DNA from: an uncultured Acetatifactor sp.
GTDB lineage: Bacteria; Bacillota; Clostridia; Lachnospirales; Lachnospiraceae
NCBI GenBank assembly: GCA_910588225.1
Contig: CAJUQT010000076.1
Span: 1 to 12,169, forward strand
Direction of reading: 5' to 3'
Length of the DNA stretch: 12,169 nt
Shown here in pieces: positions 1 through 7,674 of this stretch (positions are counted from its first letter, which is position 1; each line of letters begins with the position of its first letter). The translations under genes and the position numbers were made by a program. A model generated the notes under the pieces. The model searched no databases and was not told the origin of the DNA. It saw nothing but the letters and a program-made list of their open reading frames with translations.

Positions 1-15
1 ACGGCTTTGCCTGTT

Positions 16-34
16 CCCCCATCTCAGATGGGGG
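16..34. repeat. Perfect short hairpin, possible IS200/IS605-type end
   Basis: Two 9-base arms (cccccatct and agatggggg) are perfectly complementary around a single central c at 25. Neither strand has a clean T-run directly after it, so it does not look like an intrinsic terminator. Short G/C-rich hairpins of this kind occur near the ends of IS200/IS605-type elements, whose body would then lie left of the window. That origin is only an inference from the hairpin shape; no transposase sequence is visible. Confidence 0.35.
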
Positions 35-51
35 ATTAAAAGACTTTTTCA

Positions 52-120
52 TTAAACATACCTAATCTGTGTTGATTCTTTGAATAAAATTCTCCAGATT
101 TTATTTATATTTCTTTTCAT
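52..120 (-). CDS. Small ORF of 22 codons, possible truncated gene start
   Basis: An ATG at 120 opens a 22-codon frame, MKRNINKIWRILFKESTQIR followed by Y and V, ending in TAA at 52. It is basic and amphipathic, as the N-terminus of a membrane-associated enzyme would be, and lies in the same direction as the polysaccharide operon, 35 bases after the TupA-like gene. Its ATG overlaps the stop of an even shorter upstream frame (ATGA). No strong ribosome binding site is seen; GGAAG lies about 12 bases upstream. It may be the stump of the next operon gene cut short near the hairpin at 16-34, or chance. I do not recognise the family. Confidence 0.2.
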   Translation of the reverse strand: MKRNINKIWRILFKESTQIRYV

Positions 121-155
121 AAATGTAATAGTTCTTCCATAACAACAGACATTGA

Positions 156-1079
156 TTATATAGGAATAGAAATCCAACTTCCAAGTATCTTATCCCATTC
201 AAATGGAGTAAATTCTTCCCAACCTGATCCTGGATAAAAGGTAAGTTCTCCAAAATATAGTTTGCCTTTAATCTCATAAAAATCCACTCTTATAAAAGGA
301 ATATCGTTTGCCAGTTTTTCCGCAAGTTCAATCATTTTCTGATAATTAAGTGGCTTTGGAATCGGATATTTAGATCTTGGATAATGCCTTTCAAAAGGCA
401 TAACTTTCCAGTCTATATCATAAAATGTCACTTTCAATCCTTCTACAGAAAACCTCTCACTCACGACAAACGAACATTTCACTTTTCCTCCAAAGCACAT
501 TAGTTTATAATCTTTTAAATCTCCTGCTTTATCATCTTCCATATACTTTTCTGCAAAAATTTTTCTTTTCACATATTTATACGGCCACTCTCTCCCCCAG
601 AAAAAAGCATCTGTTTTCAATCCTTTTTCCAGCTTTTTTTTTGCCTTTTCTTTATCAAATTGTTCTTTATCCCTACATATTACAACACTTCCTGAATCAT
701 GATTACATTTCAGAACAAACTGATTTGGCAAATTTTCAAAATTAATTTCTTCAACAGAATTGTATACTCCAATTGTTGGAATGATATACTCTTTCCCTAT
801 TATACGTGCGACATAATCCTTTGCGTTTATCTTGTCTACCATTTTGATATAATTGGGATTATGATCATATAATTTGAGCCATTGTAGTTTTTCATTAAAA
901 GTTTCCAAATGCTCAAAGCAAAGCTTTTTTCCAAATCGAATTCTATATGTAAGTTTAAGATATACCCTGTCAGATAATAAATTCGTAATTCCTGTATGAA
1001 CAATATTATTATATATCGCAATAAAAAGTTGTCTTTTATCTTCTTGGATTAACTTTTTAAGAGTTTGTAACTTTGCCAT
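156..1079 (-). CDS. TupA-like ATP-grasp protein of polysaccharide operon
   Basis: The 307-residue product resembles the TupA-like ATP-grasp family, found in capsule, teichuronic acid and exopolysaccharide clusters and thought to join or modify residues on the sugar polymer. The sequence shows the expected order: a basic N-terminal segment, a nucleotide-binding strand and loop around residues 121-130 (FVLKCNHDSG), a second strand near 190-200 (YKLMCFGGKV) and the metal-binding end near 251-270 (IRVDFYEIKGKLYFGELTF). The C-terminus (EEFTPFEWDKILGSWI) is typical of the family. There is no signal peptide or membrane segment, so it is probably cytoplasmic. The ATG at 1079 is preceded by AAGGGG at a spacing of about 10. 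It follows the Wzy-like gene by 39 bases and is AT-rich like its neighbours. The exact substrate cannot be read from the sequence. Confidence 0.8.
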   Translation of the reverse strand: MAKLQTLKKLIQEDKRQLFIAIYNNIVHTGITNLLSDRVYLKLTYRIRFGKKLCFEHLETFNEKLQWLKLYDHNPNYIKMVDKINAKDYVARIIGKEYIIPTIGVYNSVEEINFENLPNQFVLKCNHDSGSVVICRDKEQFDKEKAKKKLEKGLKTDAFFWGREWPYKYVKRKIFAEKYMEDDKAGDLKDYKLMCFGGKVKCSFVVSERFSVEGLKVTFYDIDWKVMPFERHYPRSKYPIPKPLNYQKMIELAEKLANDIPFIRVDFYEIKGKLYFGELTFYPGSGWEEFTPFEWDKILGSWISIPI

Positions 1080-1118
1080 ATTATTATAACCCCTTCAAGA
1101 ATTATCCATTTTTTCCAT

Positions 1119-2336
1119 CTATTTCAAATAATTATAACTTCTTCTCTGCGTATTCAAATTATCAGTCTCTACCCTTTTCTCCTTAATTGCCAAACAAAAT
1201 ATAATAGGGATATACATAGTAGAAAAACCAGAGTAAGTTACTGCCATCCAATCGATTATCAAAGTCAATATTGTAATGATAAACCCAAAATTAGCTATAT
1301 CCTTTTCATTTGACGAAATTCTCTTATAACTCTTAAAAAAGGATAAATGTGGTATATAGTATAAAATAAAACCAACAATTCCAAATGAGCACAATAGCTC
1401 TGTCACATTACAATGCGAATATTCATACATTGTCTTTGTATTAGCTTGAAAATAATGTGTTCCCCCACCAAATAATGGATTTTGCAGCCACATATCAAAC
1501 GCCTCATTTATCATATACATTCTTACTTCCGTTGAGTGGGAATAATGTGCATTCTTGATGTGAAATCCCATTTGTCCAAGCATATCTATTATACGAGAAC
1601 CTAACATATTATAAAAATAATCAACCCCAAAAATAAGATAAGCAAGAAATGAAAATAATAAAATCATTGAGATTATTCCATTGAATTTATTCTTGGATAA
1701 ACTATATAAAATGAATATGTTAGCTATTATATATATTATTGTTTTCTTAGAGCCTGTCAACATCATAATGCTCATTACAGTTATCGCAAAAATAAGAACT
1801 GATTTTTTTTTAGTCTTCCCAAAATAATAAACTATAAATAGTGACATTATTCCTAAGCTCATACCAACAGTATTGACATTGCCTGCCATCGAACTGCCTA
1901 CAGATCGCAATTCTCTTCCTAAAAAGCTACCCTCTTGAATATACATTGTCAGTATGCACAATAAAGCAGAAACACCAAAAATATATGCCATTTTTTTTTC
2001 AAAACCTGCTTCTAAAACTATATTTTTAAATATTATATAATAAAGTATACATTGAAGATATGAAATAATAAACCGATCAGCGTTAAAAGTTCCTGCTTTC
2101 AGAGAAAAAATACCATACACTATAAATAAAGCAAAAATTCCCGTTAACCAAATAATTGGTTTCACATTTTTTATACTTTTGAGGTTTTGAGTTAATACGA
2201 CTAATACACCTGCAAGAAGATTCATCACTATATAAATAATTTGTGTATCAAGATTGTAAAAACATACATTACTGAATAGTATTAAAATAAGAGCCATTCC
2301 TTGCGCTCCTATCTGATCTAAAACTCTTAGTTTCAT
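1119..2336 (-). CDS. Wzy-like O-antigen/capsule polymerase, integral membrane protein
   Basis: This 405-residue protein is strongly hydrophobic, with about ten or more predicted membrane segments spread from residue ~10 to ~385, the profile of Wzy/O-antigen ligase proteins. A large loop near the last third contains the Wzy/WaaL-like stretch MWLQNPLFGGGTHYFQ followed by a polar segment with several His residues. Such proteins polymerise lipid-linked repeat units on the outer face of the membrane. Family members diverge greatly, so the call rests on topology, this loop motif and the position among glycosyltransferases. The ATG at 2336 has AAGGA about 8 bases upstream. The coding sequence is extremely AT-rich, like other polymerase genes in capsule loci. 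An O-antigen ligase is an alternative, but in a Gram-positive background polymerase is more likely. Confidence 0.75.
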   Translation of the reverse strand: MKLRVLDQIGAQGMALILILFSNVCFYNLDTQIIYIVMNLLAGVLVVLTQNLKSIKNVKPIIWLTGIFALFIVYGIFSLKAGTFNADRFIISYLQCILYYIIFKNIVLEAGFEKKMAYIFGVSALLCILTMYIQEGSFLGRELRSVGSSMAGNVNTVGMSLGIMSLFIVYYFGKTKKKSVLIFAITVMSIMMLTGSKKTIIYIIANIFILYSLSKNKFNGIISMILLFSFLAYLIFGVDYFYNMLGSRIIDMLGQMGFHIKNAHYSHSTEVRMYMINEAFDMWLQNPLFGGGTHYFQANTKTMYEYSHCNVTELLCSFGIVGFILYYIPHLSFFKSYKRISSNEKDIANFGFIITILTLIIDWMAVTYSGFSTMYIPIIFCLAIKEKRVETDNLNTQRRSYNYLK

Positions 2337-2373
2337 ATATTATTTCCTTCCAAGCCGTATCTAAACCCTTAGA

Positions 2374-3438
2374 TTAAAGAAGTCTTAAAAAGTTTTCCCA
2401 CTTTGAATAAATAGTGTCTGCTCTAAAATATTTCATGTGCTCTATTGCCTTTTTTGCTTTTTTTGTGATATCTTCTTTATGGTTAAGCGACCAGTTAATC
2501 GCATTGGCTAATGCTGTTTTGTCACCCACTGGCACTATTATACCATCTTCCCCATCCGTTATTAACTCTCTTGCTCCACCAGGTCTACAATCAGTAGATA
2601 CACATGGAATTCCTAAGGCCATTGCTTCAAGAAGAGTATTAGGAATTCCTTCATAGTCAGAACTTAAAACAAATAAGGATGCATCATAGATCAGCTCATG
2701 TATTTTTTTACATGTGCCTTTTAAAAACACCCTGCTCCCTAATTGCAATTCCATAATCTGTCTTTGTAATTCACCTTTTAGCTCACCGTCACCATATATT
2801 TCTAATGTATATTCTGGTATTTGATCCGCAATCAATGAAAAGGCTTCAATCAAAAGTTTCTGATTCTTCTGTGGATGTAAACGTCCCACAGTAACAATCT
2901 TCTTTTTTCTTTCCTTAACTTCCTGAAAATCTTCTGTCCTTACAAATACCGGATTAGGAATTACAACGCTTCGTAACTGAACAGATTTACTAAAATACCT
3001 CTGTGCTCCCTTGGATTGAAATACGAACCCATCTATTCGCGGTAATGTCAGCCTTCTAATCCATCCAAGCATGCCATTGTACTCTTTATCTCCAGGGTCA
3101 CTTCTTTCAGAATATACTATCTTTCCAGTAATGTTTTTCCTCATCAGCGCTGTCAAATATGCAGACTGAAACCAAAAGCTAACTGTAACATCTGGATTTA
3201 TTTCTATCAATTTCTTTTTTATATCTTTGTAGCGTGTGATTAGTCGCAGAATATTAGTTTTTCTATCTGGAAGAAACTGATATTCTATACACCTGTCAAG
3301 CTGGTAGCAATTATTGTCAACGCAGATTGAAATAAGCGTTACATCATGCCCTCGATTAACCATAGCATTAGCAAGCATAATATTTTGCTTCTCTGCACCA
3401 CCAAATCCATGCAGATATGAAAGAAATACTATCTTCAT
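2374..3438 (-). CDS. Family 4 (GT-B) glycosyltransferase
   Basis: The frame is open from 3483, but the ATG at 3438 is the better start: it is preceded by AAAGGA at 7 bases and begins the typical GT-B strand MKIVFLSYLHGFGGAEKQ. This gives 354 residues, a normal length for GT4. The N-terminal domain has the GGAEK motif (residues 13-17) of the acceptor side. The C-terminal domain has GRLHPQKN (185-192), IYGDGEL (214-220) and the E-x7-E signature EGIPNTLLE (263-271), followed by GIPCVSTDCRPGGARELI. The enzyme should transfer a sugar from a nucleotide donor to the growing lipid-linked unit at the cytoplasmic membrane face. It sits between the broken GT2 and Wzy. If translation began at 3483 it would overlap the upstream stop by 4 bases. 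Donor and linkage cannot be inferred. Confidence 0.85.
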   Translation of the reverse strand: MKIVFLSYLHGFGGAEKQNIMLANAMVNRGHDVTLISICVDNNCYQLDRCIEYQFLPDRKTNILRLITRYKDIKKKLIEINPDVTVSFWFQSAYLTALMRKNITGKIVYSERSDPGDKEYNGMLGWIRRLTLPRIDGFVFQSKGAQRYFSKSVQLRSVVIPNPVFVRTEDFQEVKERKKKIVTVGRLHPQKNQKLLIEAFSLIADQIPEYTLEIYGDGELKGELQRQIMELQLGSRVFLKGTCKKIHELIYDASLFVLSSDYEGIPNTLLEAMALGIPCVSTDCRPGGARELITDGEDGIIVPVGDKTALANAINWSLNHKEDITKKAKKAIEHMKYFRADTIYSKWENFLRLL

Positions 3439-3479
3439 CCTGTTTTCCTTTCCATTAAAGTTACTTTTGCGGCTTATCA

Positions 3480-4034
3480 TCATTTCGTCTTTATGTATAT
3501 ATATTTCAATTTTTTATACATGCGACTAATAATATAAATTGGAATAATCAAATCTACTTTAATGAAAGGATAAATCATTTTAGCTTTACTATCCATGTGC
3601 TTAATATCTATAGGATAGTTTGAATCCATTTCCCGCTTACATTTCAATACCCGCTCCTTTGCCTTAACCTTATATTCACTCCACCTGTATATCCCTGTCA
3701 TCCTATCCAAAGAAATAACCGCTGACGTTACTATGAATGCATTGATTGTATTCGCATATTGATCATACAACCCCATCTGCAAAACTTTTTCCTTCAGCTC
3801 AATTGCAACCTCTCCCCATGGATCTTCCTGAATAGCCTGAGACAAACTGTTCTCGTGAACTTCATAGTTGTATACATCTTTATTTAAAAAAGAAAACGAT
3901 TTTGCAAAGTGCATTAAGCAAAAGCTATAAATTGCTTCCTCGCCAACTTTATGATTTGAAAAATAAATCTCTTTTTCTATTAAAATGTTATGTTTTACTG
4001 CTTTTCTCCAACCCCCCCCATGGCATAGTACCAA
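3480..4034 (-). pseudogene. C-terminal part of frameshifted family 2 glycosyltransferase
   Basis: This frame continues the GT2 begun at 4503, but in a different reading frame. It has no catalytic core. Its opening residues before the G-run do not resemble the family, and the only available start (TTG at 4034) has no ribosome binding site. After the run it reads WRKAVKHNILIEKEIYF, which matches what normally follows an 'MPWG' segment in capsule GT2 enzymes. It then shows a helical C-terminal region with a hydrophobic patch and a basic tail (RMYKKLKYIYIKTK), as in membrane-associated GT2s. Joining the two frames needs a net loss of one G (eight to seven) or a gain of two (ten), giving a full enzyme of about 340 residues. 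It is either a pseudogene part, a phase-OFF allele or an assembly error. Confidence 0.7.
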
Positions 4035-4503
4035 TCATTTGATACCGAATAATATCATCTTTTTCTTTTGCTTTATATCGGGACATTTTTTCCAACGTGA
4101 TTGCTCTGGTCTTCTCATCTAATTTTTTTGCGTCTATAAAAACAACATCCTCATTTTTTTCCATCAGCAGAGAAAAATACTCTTTATTCACATAATCATC
4201 TGCATCCAGAAAAACAATATACTCTCCTGTTGCTTTGCTTATCCCATTATTTCTTGCAATTCCAGCACCCTGATTATTTTGCGAATATATCTGTATTCTA
4301 TTATCTGCTTTTGCTTTTTCTCTAATAATATTTTCTGTATTATCTGTTGACCCATCATTTATTACTATCATTTCCCAATTATTATATGTTTGTGCTACAA
4401 CACTATTTATACATCGTTCAATATACTTTTCCGCATTATATACTGGAATGATTACTGATATTCCTGTTTTTTCCGTTTGGTCTTTCAACTGTTTTATCCT
4501 CAC
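3988..4503 (-). CDS. N-terminal catalytic part of frameshifted GT2 glycosyltransferase
   Basis: The 171-residue product carries the GT-A catalytic fold of family 2: ISVIIPVYNAEKYI (residues 15-28), the NDGSTDNT nucleotide-binding segment (49-56), NQGAGIARN and the metal-binding DADD (100-103). It breaks off at TMPWGG then LEKSSKT and a TAA. The rest of the enzyme lies in another frame at 4034-3480, and the frame is lost exactly at a run of eight G's (minus strand, 4019-4012). The track gives a GTG start at 4503, but a TTG at 4488 has GTGAGG 9 bases upstream and may be the true start. Alone this fragment lacks the acceptor and C-terminal region and is probably inactive. It is the first gene of the AT-rich block and lies 57 bases after the preceding GT2. 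Confidence 0.75.
   Translation of the reverse strand: MRIKQLKDQTEKTGISVIIPVYNAEKYIERCINSVVAQTYNNWEMIVINDGSTDNTENIIREKAKADNRIQIYSQNNQGAGIARNNGISKATGEYIVFLDADDYVNKEYFSLLMEKNEDVVFIDAKKLDEKTRAITLEKMSRYKAKEKDDIIRYQMIGTMPWGGLEKSSKT
4012..4019. repeat. Homopolymer tract of 8 C/G at the frameshift
   Basis: Eight consecutive c's on the plus strand (g's in the coding strand) coincide with the point where the GT2 reading frame is lost. Seven or ten would restore it. Runs of this length are prone to slipped-strand mispairing. Confidence 0.85.
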
Positions 4504-4560
4504 TAATTGTTAAAACGATTTTCGTGGTTGTATTCTCCAATGCTCCACTCCAAGTTCATC

Positions 4561-5367
4561 TCATTTCCTCAAAACCTTCCGATAAACCCAATTCTGCATC
4601 CCAACCGGCATAAGATACATTCCCATCTGGGCCACAGCGACCATCACATAATTTCCAAAGGAACTATACCCCATCTTCCAGAACTTCTTAATAGTAGCAA
4701 TATAGCTCCATGTATTTTCCCAACTCTTTCTCCGCACAGCCAGTTCATCGGAACTGCGGAACCACAGCAGAGCCTCGTCTATATTTTCAGCTCTGTAACC
4801 CTTAAAAAGCATCCGACCGAATAAATCTACATCTTGGTTCCGTTTGAGATCGCCGTACCCGCCTTCTGCCAGCACAGCGCTTTTCCGGTACATTACGCTT
4901 GGATGATTGAAGGCAGAGCGTTTCTTCGCATAATTATATATGGCTTCTGATGTAATGGGCACCCTGCGCTGTGAGATAATATTAAATGGTTCTCCCACAA
5001 ATTCATCAATATGAGCTCCCACAATCGCAAGCTCCGGCTTCTCTGCAAAACGCTTTAACTGTTTCTCACATCGGTCCGGTTTACTTATGTCATCTGTGTC
5101 CATACGGGCCACAAGCTCATTCCGGCAGGCTTCCAATCCTCTGTTCAGAGCCAGGCCGAGGCCCAGATTGGTCTCATTTACAACAACATGAAGAGTGTCT
5201 TTATACTTCTCTACCACCCCATACAGCTCAGCGGTCAGCGGTCCGTCTTCCACCAGCACAATCTCATCCGGCTTAATGGTCTGGTTTATCATGGAATCCA
5301 GGGCAAGCTGTAAATATTCGGGGTGCTCTTTTTTATAAAGCGACATTAACACACTGTATTTTTCCAT
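4561..5367 (-). CDS. Family 2 glycosyltransferase, AmsE-like
   Basis: The 268-residue protein is a GT-A fold family 2 glycosyltransferase of the small AmsE-like type that adds a sugar to lipid-linked intermediates in exopolysaccharide synthesis. It begins YSVLMSLYKKEHPEYL and shows VLVEDGP (residues 37-43), NLGLGLALNRGL (67-78) and the metal-binding ARMDTDD (87-93; DxD at 90-92). Further on are SAFNHPSVMYRKS, typical of the acceptor region, and QDVDLFGRML. A hydrophobic segment near the C-terminus (MVAVAQMGMYLMP) suggests peripheral membrane association. Its ATG at 5367 overlaps the stop of the phosphoglycosyl transferase gene by one base (TAATG), so the two are translationally coupled. As the gene next to the initiating transferase it may add the second sugar, which is inference. 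It is the last GC-richer gene before the AT-rich block. Confidence 0.88.
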   Translation of the reverse strand: MEKYSVLMSLYKKEHPEYLQLALDSMINQTIKPDEIVLVEDGPLTAELYGVVEKYKDTLHVVVNETNLGLGLALNRGLEACRNELVARMDTDDISKPDRCEKQLKRFAEKPELAIVGAHIDEFVGEPFNIISQRRVPITSEAIYNYAKKRSAFNHPSVMYRKSAVLAEGGYGDLKRNQDVDLFGRMLFKGYRAENIDEALLWFRSSDELAVRRKSWENTWSYIATIKKFWKMGYSSFGNYVMVAVAQMGMYLMPVGMQNWVYRKVLRK

Positions 5368-6098
5368 TAGGCCTGTCCTTCACACTCCCTGATCAGGTCC
5401 TTTGCACAGGTCTGTAAAGCATCATACTCCTCTCTGCTCACCTTCCCGGCCTTCAGAAGCGCGTCTCCATAATCATCCGTCACATCAAGCTCCTCACTGC
5501 TCTCGCCCTTTCCAAATACCTTCTTAACAGTTAACCACACTATTTTCATATCCCCCCGAAAGCTTACTTTTTCTATATATTTCAAATCCCAGTCCATCTT
5601 GTCTTCCCATGTTATGGCATTTCTGCCCATTACCTGTGCAAGGCCGCTCAGTCCTGGTCTCGCCGTGTGCCGCATTCTATGCTCATCAGACATGAAAACC
5701 ATATCTCTTACAAGCTGAGGTCTGGGCCCAATTATACTCATATCACCTTTCAGAATGTTAAATGCTTCCGGCAATTCATCAAGGCTGGACCTGCGCAGCC
5801 AGGCCCCTACAGATGTAATCCGATCTCTGTCCGGTAAAAGCTTTCCATTTTTATCTTTCTCATCTGTCATTGTTCTGAATTTATACATATAGAAAATTCG
5901 TTCTTTTTGGGTCTCCGGATCAATGCAGCCGGGACGTGGCTGTCTGAAGATGACCGGAGAGCCCAGCTTACACCTTACAACCAGTGCAATTACTGCATAC
6001 AGCCAACAAAATGTAACCATGGCAAGTAGGGAACAGACAATATCCAAAATTCTTTTTACGTACTTCTCATAAAAGGCTTTCTGCCTCTTAAACTCCAT
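5367..6098 (-). CDS. Initiating sugar transferase (phosphoglycosyl transferase, PglC/WcaJ type)
   Basis: This 243-residue monotopic membrane enzyme transfers a phospho-sugar from a nucleotide sugar to undecaprenyl phosphate, the first membrane step of repeat-unit assembly. A basic N-terminus leads into one hydrophobic re-entrant segment (about residues 17-42). Then come the GSPVIFRQPRPG loop, KFRTM (73-77), the catalytic pair in SLDELPEAFNILKGDMS (D107-E108), IGPRP (123-127) and ARPGLSGLAQV. The family core ends near residue 190. A charged tail follows, ending in LLKAGKVSREEYDAL, which resembles the small SHOCT-type helix pair. The nearest ribosome binding site, GGAG, is 12 bases from the ATG, somewhat far. 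Directly after an aminotransferase, it probably uses an amino or N-acetylated amino sugar, as PglC follows PglE in Campylobacter, but the substrate is not proven. Confidence 0.9.
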   Translation of the reverse strand: MEFKRQKAFYEKYVKRILDIVCSLLAMVTFCWLYAVIALVVRCKLGSPVIFRQPRPGCIDPETQKERIFYMYKFRTMTDEKDKNGKLLPDRDRITSVGAWLRRSSLDELPEAFNILKGDMSIIGPRPQLVRDMVFMSDEHRMRHTARPGLSGLAQVMGRNAITWEDKMDWDLKYIEKVSFRGDMKIVWLTVKKVFGKGESSEELDVTDDYGDALLKAGKVSREEYDALQTCAKDLIRECEGQA

Positions 6099-6197
6099 AA
6101 CAAAACATTACTCCTGTTTATTTTAAGGGAACCCCCCGTAGTAAATTGCGGAAAATTGCCCCTCTTTTTGGTCAAAAGACACATTTGTGGAACTGCA

Positions 6198-7484
6198 TTA
6201 TTCAAAACAGGCTCTGATGATATCGATGACCGTATTCTGCTGTTCAGGCGTCATCTTGTTATCACTTGGAAGGCAAAGTCCTCTGCTGAAAATGTCCATG
6301 CCCACATCTACAGTCGAACCAGCGATATAAGCATTCGTCATAGCTCTGCCATTGCCTTTTTTAGTGATAAATCCATTCATCCTGTAGATTGGCTGCATAT
6401 GCATCGGCTTCCAGATTGGTCTGCCTTCCGCGTTGATAAAAGCGATTGCTTCCAAAATCTCTGTAGGGCAGGACTTTCCTGCCTCCTTCACATAGCAGAC
6501 ATCCCTTTCATCTCTGATCTGCCTGCACATAGCATCTTTGTCTATAATCAGGCAGCTCAACCAGAAATTCGGTTCACTGTTCTGTGCGTCATATGGATTC
6601 ATCCTGACCGGAAGACCTTTCAAACCTTCCTTGTATCTCTCATAGATTTCCTTCTTTCGGGCAATATGCTCTTCCAGATGGGGAAACTGTCCTCTCACGA
6701 TACCTGCGATCACATTGGACATTCGATAGTTATAACCCAGTTCTTCATGCTGGTACCAGGCTGCTGCCTCCCTGGCCTGTGTGGACCATTTGCGTGCCTT
6801 GTCGGCGGCTTCCAGGCTGTCCGTCAGGAGCATTCCTCCGGCACTGCCCGTAATAATCTTATTTCCGTTATAACTAATACAGTTGTATCTGCCAAAAGAT
6901 CCCGTTTGCTTTCCTTTATATGTGGCCCCTAACGACTCGGCGGCATCCTCAATAATGATTGCTCCATATTTTTCGCAGACTTCCTTCAGCTCATCAAGCT
7001 TTCCCGGAGTGCCATACAGATGAGCCATAACCACCATCTTTACCTCCGGATAAATCTCAAATGCTTTCTCCAGAGCAATCGGATCCATGTTCCATGTATC
7101 TTCCTCCGTATCAATAAATACCGGAATCCCACCCTCGTAGACGATTGGGTTCACTGTTGCGTCAAAGGTCATGTCACTGGCAAAAACCCTCTTCCCCTCC
7201 AGGGTGCCATGTCCCATCGGCGACTGACCATACAGCTCCTGCCCCGCCAGCTTCATCGCCAGGTGCAGTGCTGCCGTTCCGGCAGACAATGCCACTGCAT
7301 ACCTGCACCCGATTTTTTCCTGTGCAAGCTTTTCAACCTCATCTATATTCTCTCCAGCCGTAGACATCCAGTTGCTTCTGTATGCCTCTTGTATATACTT
7401 AATCTCTTCACCGTGCATAGTCGGAGAGGATAACCATAATTTCTTTTCAAATGGCGCAAATTTTCCTGCATTTTCAAATGCCAT
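6198..7484 (-). CDS. DegT/DnrJ/EryC1 PLP-dependent sugar aminotransferase
   Basis: The 428-residue cytoplasmic enzyme belongs to the DegT/DnrJ/EryC1 (PglE-like) family, which transfers an amino group, usually from glutamate, to a keto-nucleotide sugar. Visible signatures are LSSPTMHGEEIKYIQEA at the N-terminus, the phosphate-binding ALSAGTAALHLA (residues 65-76), the cofactor-contacting aspartate in IIIEDAAESLGA (D180), and SYNGNKIITG with the Schiff-base lysine K209 followed by AGGML. The C-terminal half has GYNYRMSNVIAGI and the family ending RGLCLPS. It is slightly longer than the usual 360-390 residues. The ATG at 7484 has AGGAG 8 bases upstream. It is the first enzyme gene after the NusG pair and the terminator-bearing gap, and is followed by a 99-base gap and the sugar transferase. 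No dehydratase or acetyltransferase partner lies in the window, so those steps must be encoded elsewhere. Confidence 0.92.
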   Translation of the reverse strand: MAFENAGKFAPFEKKLWLSSPTMHGEEIKYIQEAYRSNWMSTAGENIDEVEKLAQEKIGCRYAVALSAGTAALHLAMKLAGQELYGQSPMGHGTLEGKRVFASDMTFDATVNPIVYEGGIPVFIDTEEDTWNMDPIALEKAFEIYPEVKMVVMAHLYGTPGKLDELKEVCEKYGAIIIEDAAESLGATYKGKQTGSFGRYNCISYNGNKIITGSAGGMLLTDSLEAADKARKWSTQAREAAAWYQHEELGYNYRMSNVIAGIVRGQFPHLEEHIARKKEIYERYKEGLKGLPVRMNPYDAQNSEPNFWLSCLIIDKDAMCRQIRDERDVCYVKEAGKSCPTEILEAIAFINAEGRPIWKPMHMQPIYRMNGFITKKGNGRAMTNAYIAGSTVDVGMDIFSRGLCLPSDNKMTPEQQNTVIDIIRACFE

Positions 7485-7587
7485 TTTCTATTTCTCCTAT
7501 TGCTGAAAAATCTACTTTATTGCCTCCCTGGCCGGATACTCGCATCAGACATTTCCAGTGCTTCCTATCACCGAATTGGTACAACTC

Positions 7588-7632
7588 AAAAAGCCTGTCC
7601 TTCCCTACACATTTCTGCACAAGGAATACAGG
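7588..7632 (-). terminator. Second intrinsic-terminator-like hairpin in LoaP-aminotransferase gap
   Basis: On the minus strand CCTGT (7632-7628) pairs with ACAGG (7598-7594), and, after a 3-base bulge, CCTT (7624-7621) pairs with AAGG (7602-7599). The stem is followed by C and five T's (7592-7588). A bulged stem with a short U-tract is compatible with a weak Rho-independent terminator that an antiterminator could overcome. It lies about 100 bases before the aminotransferase start. Confidence 0.5.
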
Positions 7633-7665
7633 TCTTCCATACAAATACACATTTTACTTTTGTAC

Positions 7666-7671
7666 ATTATA
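7666..7671 (-). promoter_or_regulatory. Consensus -10 hexamer TATAAT between the two terminators
   Basis: A perfect TATAAT lies on the minus strand immediately after the U-tract of the first terminator-like hairpin. No good -35 hexamer sits 16-18 bases upstream, so its activity is doubtful. If used, transcription would begin near 7659 and pass only the second hairpin, giving the polysaccharide genes a basal promoter independent of the NusG genes. Confidence 0.25.
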
Positions 7672-7674
7672 CGC

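Noticed and set aside
425..745. Open frame of 106 codons on the plus strand
   Set aside because: It lies wholly opposite the TupA-like gene, is rich in L/F/S/H as antisense frames of AT-rich genes are, and has no ribosome binding site.
6156..6932. Open frame of 258 codons on the plus strand
   Set aside because: It is antisense to the aminotransferase, whose catalytic motifs are intact; the product has no recognisable domain.
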